64,000 nt of DNA from Streptococcus mitis (GTDB taxonomy: Bacteria > Bacillota > Bacilli > Lactobacillales > Streptococcaceae). The position numbers and the translations under genes were made by a program. Under the pieces are notes generated by a model. The model was given only the letters and a program-made list of their open reading frames with translations. It made no database searches and was not told where the DNA came from. Below are positions 18,705-30,224 of the stretch, one piece after another (positions within the stretch are counted from its first letter, which is position 1; each line of letters starts with the position of its first letter). The stretch is taken from positions 620,001-684,000 of the forward strand of contig NZ_CABEHV010000004.1 in NCBI RefSeq assembly GCF_901542415.1, in the 5' to 3' direction.

Positions 18705-19502
18705 TTAATCTACATAAGTATCTTCATTTTTATTGAGGAAGGCATACGGAAGACCCATCAATAGGCCTCCTCCGATAAAGTTTCCGATGAAGGTTACTCC
18801 CCAGTGGCGAAGCATATTTCCAACACCGAAGTTCGCAATTGAATCCGCAGCAACACTGAATTTCACAATCGCAAAAGAAGCAAAGTTCGCAGCAATGTGC
18901 TCGTTTGTTAAGAATACAAACATGTAAATCGCTGACAACACAAGCCAAAGTTTGGCACCTCCATCTTTGACCAAAACAAATGAAAGAATCGCAATATTTA
19001 CGAAAATATTTGCCAAAATCGCCTCAAGTAAGACTAATTCATTTGAGCGACCTAACTTCATCTCAACAACCCCTGAGATGAAACTATCGTGAGTCAGATT
19101 TGCATAGGCCGCTGAGTGGGCAAAGCCCCAACCTGCTATCAAAGCCCCTATAAGGTTGAACAAGGTACAGTAAAGTAAAATCTCAGCTGTTTTTCTCCAA
19201 GAGATTTTTTTCAAGAAACTACCAGCAGTCAAGAACATCATGTTTGATGTTACCAACTCGGCATTCAAGAAAACAATGTAGGCCAAGCCCCAAGCGAAAA
19301 CAAATGGGAAGAGAAAGCGTCCACTACCAGGCGCAATTTTATTAATCAAGTCAGCCCCGACTGCACCTGCTGCTGTACTGAAGGTTAAAAATGCACCTGC
19401 AAACATAGAACGAATCGCATACTTAAATTTGCTTTGGCTATAAAGACTTTCTTTCTTCTTGCAAGCAAATTCAATCTTTGAGATAAATTCTGAAGAAACC
19501 AT
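18705..19502 (-). CDS. Formate/nitrite transporter family channel
   Basis: The 265-aa integral membrane protein has six hydrophobic segments and FNT-type motifs: a basic N-terminus, AGAFLTFSTAAGAVGADL in TM1-2, the NAELVTSNMMFL segment (about residues 80-91), and the TM5 region NEHIAANFASFAI with the conserved His-containing channel loop. FNT proteins carry formate, nitrite or lactate-type monoanions. In a homolactic/mixed-acid streptococcus, formate or lactate export is the likely role. A TGA-TATAAT extended -10 is at 19533-19541, and a cre-like sequence AGGAAGCGTTTTCTGT (19558-19573, two mismatches) overlaps the -35. Confidence 0.87.
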   Translation of the reverse strand: MVSSEFISKIEFACKKKESLYSQSKFKYAIRSMFAGAFLTFSTAAGAVGADLINKIAPGSGRFLFPFVFAWGLAYIVFLNAELVTSNMMFLTAGSFLKKISWRKTAEILLYCTLFNLIGALIAGWGFAHSAAYANLTHDSFISGVVEMKLGRSNELVLLEAILANIFVNIAILSFVLVKDGGAKLWLVLSAIYMFVFLTNEHIAANFASFAIVKFSVAADSIANFGVGNMLRHWGVTFIGNFIGGGLLMGLPYAFLNKNEDTYVD

Positions 19503-19607
19503 AATAAACTCCTAACATTTTTTTACCTGATAATTATATCACAAACTTTCAGTTTTAGGAAGCGTTTTCTGTATTTCATAACAGTTTATTTTGAAACTCA
19601 GCCTATA

Positions 19608-19641
19608 AAAAATCAGTAAAACCTAAGATTTTACTGATTTT
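19608..19641 (-). terminator. srtA terminator
   Basis: AAAATCAGTAAAA and TTTTACTGATTTT form a perfect 13-bp stem around a 7-nt loop, 5 bp after the srtA stop, with T residues following on the - strand. Confidence 0.85.
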
Positions 19642-19645
19642 ATCT

Positions 19646-20389
19646 TTAATAACGTTGTTTATATGGTTGATTGAAGGCTGTTAGAACTTCTTCAGGTGTT
19701 TGTGAATAGTCTTTTGTATCTTTCAAATCACCTTTTACAATAATCCGCTCTGTCGCATCATAGTCCACACAAGTTACAAGTGTGATCTCATCAACACCAC
19801 TACGGTCGTCAATCTCATCCACACGATCTGGTGTTACATGCTTGACCTCATGAATAACATAAGTATAAACCTTATCCTTATCAGTCAGATAAATTTTCAT
19901 ACCATTTTTAGCATGTGATAAGGGAGAAAATAGCATCTGACTGGCATTTTCTGCTGTAAAAATGTGATGACTAGCTAGTGAATAATTTCCTTTCCCCATC
20001 ACTTGGTCACGCTTCATCGTACCAGCTCCATAGAAGAGATTGACATTATCAAGACCTTTAAAAATAGGCAAGTTAATTTCTACTTCAGGAATAGCAATCC
20101 CACCAATAACTGGTAATTTTTGCGAATTCCATTGTGAGGATAAGACAGCTTCTGATGAAATGGCTTTTACTGAGTCAAAGTCAAAATTACCTTCTGTATC
20201 TTGATTTTCTTCCAATTTTTCTTTTGATACCTGGCTAACTTGATACTTGTTAGTATTCCAAACCATGAAAATATCACGAATTTTTGAATTAAAGATTAAT
20301 GCCAGTGACAAGAGGATTAAGAATCCTGCCAAGACATTGATTAGTAGATTTTTACGATTTGTTTTCTTTTTGTTCTTTTTATGAGACAT
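19646..20389 (-). CDS. srtA: Class A sortase (housekeeping)
   Basis: Membrane transpeptidase that cleaves LPXTG proteins between Thr and Gly and joins them to peptidoglycan. The 247-aa protein has a basic N-terminus and a single TM anchor (about residues 14-34, LLINVLAGFLILLSLALIF). The catalytic His is in SLASHHIF (about 140), the Cys in ITLVTCVDY (about 206) and the Arg in ATERIIVKG (about 215). The start codon overlaps the gyrA stop (TAATG), a conserved streptococcal pairing. It is the expected anchor enzyme for the giant LPNTG protein at 30225-44867. Confidence 0.95.
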   Translation of the reverse strand: MSHKKNKKKTNRKNLLINVLAGFLILLSLALIFNSKIRDIFMVWNTNKYQVSQVSKEKLEENQDTEGNFDFDSVKAISSEAVLSSQWNSQKLPVIGGIAIPEVEINLPIFKGLDNVNLFYGAGTMKRDQVMGKGNYSLASHHIFTAENASQMLFSPLSHAKNGMKIYLTDKDKVYTYVIHEVKHVTPDRVDEIDDRSGVDEITLVTCVDYDATERIIVKGDLKDTKDYSQTPEEVLTAFNQPYKQRY

Positions 20390-22857
20390 TATGCTTCACC
20401 TTCTATTTCGTTTTCTGTCCCGACTTCTTCTTTTTCTGACGCTGCTACCGTTGTAAAGGTCACAATTTTAGCATCCTGATCCAAGCGCATCACTTTAACT
20501 CCCATAGTTGAGCGCCCTGTTTGTGAAATATTGGCAACGTTGGTTCGAATCATGACACCTGTATCAGTGATAATCATCAAATCTTCATCACCTTTCACAG
20601 TCAAGAGACCTGATAGAGGACCGTTTTTCTCAGCAATGTTGGCCGTCTTCATCCCTTTACCACCACGACCTTTAGTTGGGTATTCAGTAGCAACTGTACG
20701 CTTACCATATCCTTTTTCAGTAATGATAAGAACCTCATCTTGATCAGTAATTACGCTAGCACCAACTACTGTGTCTCCCTCACGGAGATTAACACCTTTC
20801 ACACCAGTGGCAATACGACTCATGCCGCGAACGGCTGATTGATTAAAGCGAACTGCATAACCAAACTTGGTACCAATGATAATATCCGTATCCTCTTCTG
20901 TCAATAAGACATTAATCAACTCATCTTCATCCTTGAGGTTCAAAGCCTTGAGACCATTCTGGCGAATGTTAGCAAATTCCTTAACGCTGGTTCTCTTGAC
21001 AATTCCATGACGGGTTGTAAAGAAGAGATAAGCATCATCACTGCGTTCAGATTCAACATTGATGATGGTTTGAATACTTTCACCTTCATCCAATTTCAAA
21101 AGATTGACAATTGGCAATCCCTTGGCAGTACGGCCATACTCAGGAATTTCATAGCCTTTCAGGCGATAGACACGACCTTTATTTGTGAAGAAGAGCAGGT
21201 GATCATGAGTGCTAGTCGACACTAACTCACGAACAAAATCGTCATCCTTAACACCAGTTCCTTGAACACCACGTCCACCACGTTTTTGAGCGGTAAACTC
21301 AGCTTGGTCCAGACGTTTGATGTATCCTTTGTTAGAAAGAGTGATCAAGACATCAGCTTCTTCAATTAGATCCTCATCTTCAAGACTCAAGACTTCACCA
21401 ACCATCAATTCAGTACGACGTTGGTCGCCAAACTTACGCTTGACTTCATCTAATTCATCCTTGATAATTTGAGAAACACGTTCTGGCTTAGCTAGAATAT
21501 CTGCTAAATCTGCAATCAGAGCCAAGAGGTCATCATACTCTGACTGAATCTTATCACGTTCCAATCCTGTCAAACGACGAAGACGCATATCAAGGATGGC
21601 TTGACTTTGACGCTCAGAGAGCTTAAACTTACTCATCAACTCGGCTTGTGCTTCCGCATCCGTTTCACTAGCACGGATGATGCGGATCACTTCGTCGATA
21701 TGGTCTAATGCAATCAAGAGACCTTCTAAAATATGAGCACGCGCTTCTGCTTTTTCCTTGTCAAAACGTGTACGACGAACAACCACTTCTTTTTGGTGCT
21801 CGATATAAGCATCCAAAATCTGACGAAGGGACAAAATCTTCGGTACCCCATTTTGGATTGCAAGCATATTAAAACCAAAGTTGGTTTGCATCTGGGTCAT
21901 CTTGAAGAGGTTGTTGAGGATAACATTGGCTGAGGCATCACGCTTGACTTCAATAACAAATCGAACACCTTCACGGTTTGACTCATCACGAACTGCTGTA
22001 ATCCCCTCAATACGTTTTTCCTGAACCAAACGAACAATATGCTCATGCACCTTTGTTTTATTGACCATATAAGGAAATTCTGTTACAACAATACGCTCAC
22101 GGCCAGTTTTAGTTTCTTCAATTTCAGTACGTGAACGAAGGACAATAGAACCTTTACCTGTTTCATAAGCCTTATGAATACCTGATTTCCCCATAACAAG
22201 AGCACCAGTTGGAAAATCTGGCCCAGGCAAGACTTCCATCAAGTCCTTAGTGGTCACTTCAGGATTGTCCATAACTAACTTCACTGCATCAATGGTTTCT
22301 CCCAGATTATGAGGTGGAATATTGGTTGCCATCCCAACCGCAATACCAGTTGCTCCATTAACCAAAAGGTTAGGAAAGCGTGCTGGCAAGACCAAGGGTT
22401 CACGTTCATTGGCATCATAGTTATCAACGAAGTCAACAGTATTTTTATTGATATCACGAAGCATCTCTAGAGCAATCTTGCTCATACGTGCCTCAGTATA
22501 ACGCTGGGCGGCAGCACCATCACCATCCATGGAACCAAAGTTCCCATGACCATCTACAAGCATGTAACGGTAACTCCACCATTGAGCCATACGGACCATG
22601 GCTTCATAGATAGAGGAATCCCCGTGTGGATGATATTTACCCATGACATCCCCTGTAATACGAGCAGATTTTTTATGAGGTTTGTCTGGAGTAACACCCA
22701 GTTCATTCATTCCGTAGAGAATCCGACGGTGAACAGGTTTTAAGCCATCTCGAACATCAGGAAGGGCCCGCGCTACGATAACACTCATGGCGTAGTCGAT
22801 AAAGCTCGTCTTCATCTCCTTTGTCAGATTGACATTCACTAAATTTCTATCCTGCAT
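20389..22857 (-). CDS. gyrA: DNA gyrase subunit A
   Basis: Cleaves and rejoins DNA in the A2B2 type II topoisomerase. The 822-aa protein has the catalytic Tyr in [11 protein letters not shown] (about residue 118), the quinolone region [17 protein letters not shown] with the wild-type Ser and Glu at the usual positions 81 and 85, and the C-terminal beta-pinwheel with the GyrA box [10 protein letters not shown]. The ATG at 22855-22857 ([11 protein letters not shown]) is chosen because an ATG five codons upstream overlaps the GAGG ribosome site. The stop overlaps the srtA start by 1 bp. Confidence 0.97.
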   Translation of the reverse strand: MQDRNLVNVNLTKEMKTSFIDYAMSVIVARALPDVRDGLKPVHRRILYGMNELGVTPDKPHKKSARITGDVMGKYHPHGDSSIYEAMVRMAQWWSYRYMLVDGHGNFGSMDGDGAAAQRYTEARMSKIALEMLRDINKNTVDFVDNYDANEREPLVLPARFPNLLVNGATGIAVGMATNIPPHNLGETIDAVKLVMDNPEVTTKDLMEVLPGPDFPTGALVMGKSGIHKAYETGKGSIVLRSRTEIEETKTGRERIVVTEFPYMVNKTKVHEHIVRLVQEKRIEGITAVRDESNREGVRFVIEVKRDASANVILNNLFKMTQMQTNFGFNMLAIQNGVPKILSLRQILDAYIEHQKEVVVRRTRFDKEKAEARAHILEGLLIALDHIDEVIRIIRASETDAEAQAELMSKFKLSERQSQAILDMRLRRLTGLERDKIQSEYDDLLALIADLADILAKPERVSQIIKDELDEVKRKFGDQRRTELMVGEVLSLEDEDLIEEADVLITLSNKGYIKRLDQAEFTAQKRGGRGVQGTGVKDDDFVRELVSTSTHDHLLFFTNKGRVYRLKGYEIPEYGRTAKGLPIVNLLKLDEGESIQTIINVESERSDDAYLFFTTRHGIVKRTSVKEFANIRQNGLKALNLKDEDELINVLLTEEDTDIIIGTKFGYAVRFNQSAVRGMSRIATGVKGVNLREGDTVVGASVITDQDEVLIITEKGYGKRTVATEYPTKGRGGKGMKTANIAEKNGPLSGLLTVKGDEDLMIITDTGVMIRTNVANISQTGRSTMGVKVMRLDQDAKIVTFTTVAASEKEEVGTENEIEGEA

Positions 22858-22894
22858 TAATAAATGCCTCATTTCACTATTAGTAATTAATTAT

Positions 22895-22903
22895 ATTATA
22901 CCA
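22895..22903 (-). promoter_or_regulatory. gyrA-srtA extended -10 promoter
   Basis: On the - strand TGG-TATAAT forms an extended -10 about 38 bp upstream of the gyrA ATG. No good -35 box is visible. Confidence 0.55.
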
Positions 22904-22936
22904 TAATGTCCGCCATATTTCAGATATCTAAAATCG

Positions 22937-22951
22937 CTAAAACGTTTACAT
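22937..22951 (-). promoter_or_regulatory. cre-like site upstream of ldh
   Basis: On the - strand ATGTAAACGTTTTAG matches 13 of 15 positions of the cre consensus WTGNAANCGNWNNCA. It lies about 21 bp upstream of the ldh -35, a position suited to CcpA activation, and between the divergent gyrA and ldh promoters. Confidence 0.4.
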
Positions 22952-22972
22952 CAAGAACTGCAAGGCATATCC

Positions 22973-23001
22973 GTGACAAAGCTTTTTAAAAGTGATAAAA
23001 T
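22973..23001 (+). promoter_or_regulatory. ldh promoter
   Basis: GTGACA (22973-22978), a 17-nt spacer and TAAAAT (22996-23001) lie about 50 bp upstream of the ldh ATG. Confidence 0.65.
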
Positions 23002-23009
23002 TGAAATAA

Positions 23010-24038
<1,029 letters not shown>

Positions 24039-24049
24039 TTTAACTATAG

Positions 24050-24082
24050 ACAACTCCTTGAATCATCAGGGAGTTGTTTTTT
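24050..24082 (+). terminator. ldh terminator
   Basis: ACAACTCC and GGAGTTGT pair around a 12-nt loop and are followed by TTTTTT, 12 bp after the ldh stop. Confidence 0.85.
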
Positions 24083-24113
24083 GTGTTTAAATTCAATATC
24101 TTATTAAGTTTGC

Positions 24114-24291
24114 TTGTTTCTTCTTAAAACTATCATGGCACGTGTAGGCCATAAAGACGCTAAAACAACGAATCAGATTTATACTCACGTTACAAAGAGC
24201 ATGGAGCAAGCAGTGCTTTACGCACTTGATACCGTCGCATTGAATAGAAAGAAAAAGTTTTGCCCCCTTTTTGCCCCATGGACAAAAAAAG
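24114..24291 (+). pseudogene. C-terminal scrap of a phage/ICE-type tyrosine integrase
   Basis: About 50 codons read ARVGHKDAKTTNQIYTHVTK followed by SMEQAVLYAL. GHKDAKTT and IYTHV are the catalytic box-II His region and the Tyr-nucleophile segment of phage-type integrases. The catalytic Arg and the rest of the protein (some 300 residues) are absent, and the codons before the local ATG do not continue the homology. The end of a Pro/Cys-rich tail (PLFAPWTKK) resembles integrase C-termini encoded at element ends. This is a dead remnant left at the 3' side of ldh. Confidence 0.7.
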
Positions 24292-24335
24292 AGCCCATCA
24301 TACAGGCTAGAAAGCTTGATATGATAGGCTTTTTC
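24288..24335 (-). terminator. pyk terminator
   Basis: On the - strand AGCCTATCAT and ATGATGGGCT pair (one wobble) around a longer loop and are followed by CTTTTTTTG. It begins about 10 bp after the pyk stop. Confidence 0.75.
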
Positions 24336-24344
24336 TTATTTTAA

Positions 24345-25850
24345 TTAACGTACTGTGCGGATACGCATTGTGTTTGTACGAACAGCTTCTCCAACTGGTA
24401 CACCAGCTACGATAACGATATCGTCACCAGATTGTACAAGTCCTGCTTCAACTGCTTTACGTTCAGCGATTTCGAACATATCGTCAGTTGATGATGGAGC
24501 ATCTGTCAACATTGGGATAACACCCCAGTTCAACATCAATCCACGTTCTGTCAATTCGTCGAATGTCAATGCCAAGATGTCAGCATTTGGACGGTATTTA
24601 GAAATCAAACGTGCAGTGTGTCCAGTCTTAGTAAGAGTTACAACCAATTTGATATCCATTGAGTTAGTAGCATCTTTAACAGCTGAAGCCATTACTTCTG
24701 TCTTAGAGTTACGTTCAAATGAATCTGAGTTCAAACGTCCGTATTCGTTAAGAAGAGTTTGAGCGTTCTTATCGATTGTAGCCATTGTAGCTACTGACTC
24801 AAGTGGGTATTTACCGTTTGCAGACTCACCTGAAAGCATTGTAGCATCAGTTCCATCGATAACAGCGTTGAATACGTCTGATACTTCTGAACGAGTTGCA
24901 CGTGGTTTTTCAGTCATTGTTTCAAGCATGTTTGTTGCAGTGATAACAACTTTACCTGCAGCATTAACTTTCTTGATGATCATTTTTTGGTAAACTGGAA
25001 CCATTTCGAATGGTACTTCGATACCCATGTCACCACGAGCGATCATGATACCGTCAGCAGCTTCGATGATTTCATCCAAGTTGTCGATACCTTGTTGATT
25101 TTCGATTTTAGCGAACAATTGAACGTGTCCATTTCCAGTTTCTTCACAGATTGCACGAACTTCGTTCACGTCTTTTGCAGTACGTACGAATGAAATCGCG
25201 ATGAAGTTGATACCTTGTTCAAGACCGAAACGGATATCATCGTTATCACGATCAGCAAGAGCTGGGAAAGGAATTTTAGTGTTAGGGATGTTAACACCTT
25301 TTTGTTTAGCAATTACGCCATCGTTTTCAACTTCAACTTCAAATTCACGAGTTGCATCGTCTTTAGCAACTACACGAAGACCAAGTTTACCATCGTCAAC
25401 CAAAACTTGACGACCAACTTCAACATCATCATAGATATCAAGAGCACCAGCAACGTTCAATGCAATCACTTCACGAGTTGATTTGATTCCTTGTTTAGTT
25501 GCAACACGGATTTTTTCACCAGTTTTGTATGAATACTCTTTAGCTTCACCTTCGAACAATTCTGTACGGATTTCTGGTCCTTTTGTATCAAGAAGGAAAC
25601 CAACTTTTTTACCTGCAAGTTTTTCTGCAAGTTTAACAGTTGCCATACGCTCACCTTGTTCTTGGTGGTCACCGTGTGAGAAGTTGAAACGGAATGTGTT
25701 AGCACCAGCTTCAATCAATTTAGCAATGTTTTTAGCTGAAGCTTCAACATCAAGTTTTTCACCCCAGTAACCATCATCACCGAATTTTTTACCACCACGG
25801 ATTTCTACCGCAGGTCCCAAAGTTGCAACGATTTTTACACGTTTATTCAT
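24345..25850 (-). CDS. pyk: Pyruvate kinase
   Basis: Converts phosphoenolpyruvate and ADP to pyruvate and ATP. The 501-aa protein has the N-terminal barrel with TLGPAVEIRGGKKFG, FRFNFSHGDHQEQGERM with the substrate-binding Asn/Ser, LDTKGPEIRT, the B domain (about residues 90-190), and the active-site signature IENQQGIDNLDEI / IMIARGDMGIEVP. The C-terminal allosteric domain carries LTKTGHTARLISKYRPNA. It is the second gene of a pfkA-pyk operon, 58 bp behind pfkA, with AAGGAG upstream. Confidence 0.97.
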   Translation of the reverse strand: MNKRVKIVATLGPAVEIRGGKKFGDDGYWGEKLDVEASAKNIAKLIEAGANTFRFNFSHGDHQEQGERMATVKLAEKLAGKKVGFLLDTKGPEIRTELFEGEAKEYSYKTGEKIRVATKQGIKSTREVIALNVAGALDIYDDVEVGRQVLVDDGKLGLRVVAKDDATREFEVEVENDGVIAKQKGVNIPNTKIPFPALADRDNDDIRFGLEQGINFIAISFVRTAKDVNEVRAICEETGNGHVQLFAKIENQQGIDNLDEIIEAADGIMIARGDMGIEVPFEMVPVYQKMIIKKVNAAGKVVITATNMLETMTEKPRATRSEVSDVFNAVIDGTDATMLSGESANGKYPLESVATMATIDKNAQTLLNEYGRLNSDSFERNSKTEVMASAVKDATNSMDIKLVVTLTKTGHTARLISKYRPNADILALTFDELTERGLMLNWGVIPMLTDAPSSTDDMFEIAERKAVEAGLVQSGDDIVIVAGVPVGEAVRTNTMRIRTVR

Positions 25851-25908
25851 GATTTTTGTGACTCCTTTATATATATGACCTTTTTGGTCTTATTAACTAA
25901 ATTATAAA

Positions 25909-26922
<1,014 letters not shown>

Positions 26923-26954
26923 TTATGCTCCTTTTTCTTTTAACATTCTTCTTG

Positions 26955-26963
26955 ATTATACCA
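26955..26963 (-). promoter_or_regulatory. pfkA-pyk extended -10 promoter
   Basis: On the - strand TGG-TATAAT lies about 38 bp upstream of the pfkA ATG. No strong -35 is visible. Confidence 0.5.
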
Positions 26964-26998
26964 CATTTGATTTTAAAATTCTTCTATTTTCCGTATTT

Positions 26999-29900
26999 TT
27001 AGCGATAAATCGTTTTCATAACGATTTCATTCAATTTCTCCTCTAATTCATTGAATTTAGCTACAAAATGATGGGGAGAAACGATGGTTTTCTGTTCCTC
27101 TTCATACCTGATGATGACTGGTATTGGACCTTTATACTGGTCTAAAATACGTGAAATTTCTTGATCCGATTCATGATTTTTTACCTGTATCCAAAAGCGT
27201 TCAGCAACTGCTTCTCTTATTTCTTGTGCAATCATTTGCAGACGGCCATCACGTGACTGGACTTTCCCTTTGATATAGTAGAATGCCCCTTCTCTTACTT
27301 CCTGACCAATCTGTCGATATAAATCTGAAAAGAAGGTAACATCCAATTTTTTCTTACTGTCATCCACCTGTAAGAAAGCCATATTTTCACCCTTTTTGGT
27401 ACGAATTACTTTTATCTTCTGAACTTCAACCAATATAATAGCATAGCTATTTTCTGATAAATTACTAATAGGAGTGATCGGATAAATAGCCTTACTTGCA
27501 ATAGCTTGTAGGGGATGTTTGCTGACACCTATCCCTAAAAGCTCTTGTTCCATATAGAATTTTTCTTGTTCCGTCCAATCTTCCGATTCCTGCCAGCTAT
27601 AAATTGTATCACCAAACAAGCTTCCTAACTCTTTCACAAATTCAAATAGATTAGATAAATTGTTGAATACTTTTTGACGATTTTTTTCAAATGAATCGAA
27701 AAGACCAACTTTTACCAAAGGTTCTAGCAAAGGAAGTTTCAGATAATTCTCAGGTAATTTAGCTATAAAATCTTCAATGTTCGAATAGGGTCTATTTTCA
27801 ATGATCCAAAGCGCCAAATCCTTGCTGACTCCCTTAATCGATTTCAAACCTAGATAGATGGACTTGTTGGCAATTTTATCGTGATAGGGAATGGTATTGA
27901 TGGATAGAGGCGCTACTTCAAAGCCTGCTTCTAGGGCATCTGTTAAGTAATCACTATTAGCAGAATTCAACATGACTTGATAAAAAATAGCTGGATAATG
28001 TGTTTTGAAATAGGCCAACTGAAAAGCCAAGGCTGAGTAGGCATAGGCGTGTGACCTGTTAAAACCATAACCAGCAAACTTCTCCATGACATCAAAGACC
28101 TGCTCTGCTTTTTCCGCAGTATGACCTGCTTTTAATGCCCCTTGGATAAAGGATTCTCTCATCTCATGCATGGCAGAGGCATCCTTTTTCCCCATAGCCC
28201 GACGCAAAATATCGGCTTTCCCAAGACTAAATCCAGCAAATCGCTGAGCTACCTGCATAACCTGCTCCTGATAGAGCATAATGCCATAGGTTGGAGCCAA
28301 AATATCCTCCAATACTGGATCCAGAACAGTCACTTCTTCCTGCCCATGCTTTCTTGCCACAAAATTATTGATATAGTCACTAGCACCTGGTCGATTTAGC
28401 GAAGTAGTCGCTACGACATCTTCAAAGCAGATAGGCTGAACGCGCTTGAGCAGGCGAATAGCACCAGGTTGCTCAAATTGAAAGATACCTTTTGTATTGC
28501 CAGAAGCAAATAAAGCTAACGTTTCTTTGTCTTCCAAATCGATTTCTTCTATTTTCAAGTGAATATCTTCTGTTTCAGCAAGCAACTCTTGCATTTTCTG
28601 AACAAAGGTCAAATTCCGTAGTCCCAGAAAATCCATCTTCAATAGCCCGCTAGATTCAACTCCATGTGCATCATACTGAGTCAGTGGAATTTCGTCACCA
28701 TGCTTTAGTGGGATATAGTCTGTCAAATCTTGGTCACTGATTACAACACCAGCTGCATGGACAGAGGTTTGTCTTGGATATCCCTCAATCTTGCAGGCAA
28801 TTTCAAAGGCTTTTTGGTATTCTAACTTACTATTGATTTGCTGACGAAACTGGAGATTCCCCTCATAGGCTGACTTGAGATTATCACGAAAACTGATTTT
28901 CTTGGTAATTGCAGATAATTCATACTCTGGCACACCAAAACGTTTCAAGACATCTCGGAGAGCTTGCTTAGCCCCAAAGGTAGAAAAAGTAACGATTTGA
29001 GCCGCATGTTTACTGCCATATTTATTACCAACATATCTGATAAAATCTGGACGATAAATATCTGGAATATCAATATCAATATCAGGCATGGTATAGCGTT
29101 CACGATTTAGGAAACGTTCAAAAATCAGATTTTTCTCTACTGGATCAATCCCTGTAATGTCTAAAGCATAGGAAACCAAGCTACCAACTGCGGAACCTCG
29201 TCCCATTCCCATATAATAGCCATTCGAACGTCCAAAACGCAACAAATCCCAGACAACCAAGAAATAATCATCAAAGCCCATATCATGAATAACAGCCAAT
29301 TCTTGGTCTAGACGGTCTTGATATTCTTTACCAGTTAACCCCTTCTGAGCAAGCCCCGATTCAGCACGTTCTCTCAATTCTTCCACTGCTGGTCTAGACG
29401 GATTAAAACGAGGTAATTTTAAACTAGTATCCAAATCATAAGAAATAGCTGAAATAAGCTTTTCTAAGTTTTCCAAGGCTTGAGGAAAACATTCTTGGAA
29501 TAGTTTCTCTAAAGAACTTGCTGATATAAAAACATCTTGTCTCGAACGCAAAGGAACTTCTCTGAGCGGTTGATTTTCTTTAATCGCTGTTAGTACTTGA
29601 AGAACTTCTCTATCCTTACTTTCAAATGCATTGACCCGATACAATGGCAAAATAGGATGATGAAATTCGCTTGCCAGTGTTTCTGGGTAAACACCAATAT
29701 AGTAATCACAGCCTAGATTTAGCGACTCAAGCCCATCAAAATAAGGCACAATTACCGCAATATCCTCTAGGTACTGAGATAAAACTGACCAAGTTTTCTC
29801 CCCCTGCATCTTGGCTGTTGAAAGCTTCATCAACTGCTGATAGCCTACGCTAGATAGAGCTAAAAAGCGCAGATTCACATCCTTATCATCTACAAGCACA

Positions 29901-30100
29901 TTCATTTCAAGCCCTAACAAAGGATGAATGCCATATTTTTTTGTAACCTCTAGAAAGTCGAAAGCCCCATAAAGATTGTCAATATCCATCACAGCCAGAT
30001 GAGTGTAGCCATAGTCTTTTGCTACTCTCACATACTTGTCGATTGAAATGACGCTCTCCATAAAACTATAGACTGTTTTTGTATCTAGTTGTGCGATCAA
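26999..30100 (-). CDS. dnaE: DNA polymerase III alpha subunit DnaE (TTG start)
   Basis: Replicative polymerase of the DnaE class, which works beside PolC in Firmicutes. The 1033-aa protein has the N-terminal PHP domain (AQLDTKTVYSFMESVISIDK), the palm catalytic aspartates in MPDIDIDIPD (about residues 344-353), GRGSAVGSLVSYAL, the tau/beta-binding tail, and an OB domain (IKGKVQSRDGRLQMIA). I place the start at TTG (30098-30100), reading IAQLDTK, with GAGGAG 9 nt upstream. The ATG nine codons earlier is only a few nucleotides from the -10 box. Confidence 0.93.
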   Translation of the reverse strand: MIAQLDTKTVYSFMESVISIDKYVRVAKDYGYTHLAVMDIDNLYGAFDFLEVTKKYGIHPLLGLEMNVLVDDKDVNLRFLALSSVGYQQLMKLSTAKMQGEKTWSVLSQYLEDIAVIVPYFDGLESLNLGCDYYIGVYPETLASEFHHPILPLYRVNAFESKDREVLQVLTAIKENQPLREVPLRSRQDVFISASSLEKLFQECFPQALENLEKLISAISYDLDTSLKLPRFNPSRPAVEELRERAESGLAQKGLTGKEYQDRLDQELAVIHDMGFDDYFLVVWDLLRFGRSNGYYMGMGRGSAVGSLVSYALDITGIDPVEKNLIFERFLNRERYTMPDIDIDIPDIYRPDFIRYVGNKYGSKHAAQIVTFSTFGAKQALRDVLKRFGVPEYELSAITKKISFRDNLKSAYEGNLQFRQQINSKLEYQKAFEIACKIEGYPRQTSVHAAGVVISDQDLTDYIPLKHGDEIPLTQYDAHGVESSGLLKMDFLGLRNLTFVQKMQELLAETEDIHLKIEEIDLEDKETLALFASGNTKGIFQFEQPGAIRLLKRVQPICFEDVVATTSLNRPGASDYINNFVARKHGQEEVTVLDPVLEDILAPTYGIMLYQEQVMQVAQRFAGFSLGKADILRRAMGKKDASAMHEMRESFIQGALKAGHTAEKAEQVFDVMEKFAGYGFNRSHAYAYSALAFQLAYFKTHYPAIFYQVMLNSANSDYLTDALEAGFEVAPLSINTIPYHDKIANKSIYLGLKSIKGVSKDLALWIIENRPYSNIEDFIAKLPENYLKLPLLEPLVKVGLFDSFEKNRQKVFNNLSNLFEFVKELGSLFGDTIYSWQESEDWTEQEKFYMEQELLGIGVSKHPLQAIASKAIYPITPISNLSENSYAIILVEVQKIKVIRTKKGENMAFLQVDDSKKKLDVTFFSDLYRQIGQEVREGAFYYIKGKVQSRDGRLQMIAQEIREAVAERFWIQVKNHESDQEISRILDQYKGPIPVIIRYEEEQKTIVSPHHFVAKFNELEEKLNEIVMKTIYR

Positions 30101-30130
30101 TTTACACTTCTCCTCTATCATTCTCACTAT

Positions 30131-30139
30131 ATTATACCA
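30131..30139 (-). promoter_or_regulatory. dnaE extended -10 promoter
   Basis: On the - strand TGG-TATAAT is 30 bp upstream of the TTG start of dnaE and only 3 bp downstream of the next ATG, which supports the TTG start. Confidence 0.55.
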
Positions 30140-30152
30140 TTTTCAAAAAAGA

Positions 30153-30189
30153 AAAGAACCTGAGATATTAAATCTCAAGTTCTTTCTTA
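30153..30189 (-). terminator. Terminator of the giant adhesin gene
   Basis: AAGAAC-TGAGAT and ATCTCA-GTTCTT pair as a 13-bp stem with a 5-nt loop, followed on the - strand by TTTTCTTTTTT. It lies about 36 bp after the adhesin stop. Confidence 0.85.
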
Positions 30190-30224
30190 GGCTGAATCAA
30201 TCACTGTTTGAAAGAAAGTCTGAA

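Noticed and set aside
20389..22857. Fluoroquinolone-resistance substitutions in GyrA
   Set aside because: The [11 protein letters not shown] segment shows the usual Ser and Glu at the resistance positions.
24114..24344. A functional small gene of 76 codons after ldh
   Set aside because: The homology is to the tail of an integrase only, and the rest of the frame runs into the pyk terminator.
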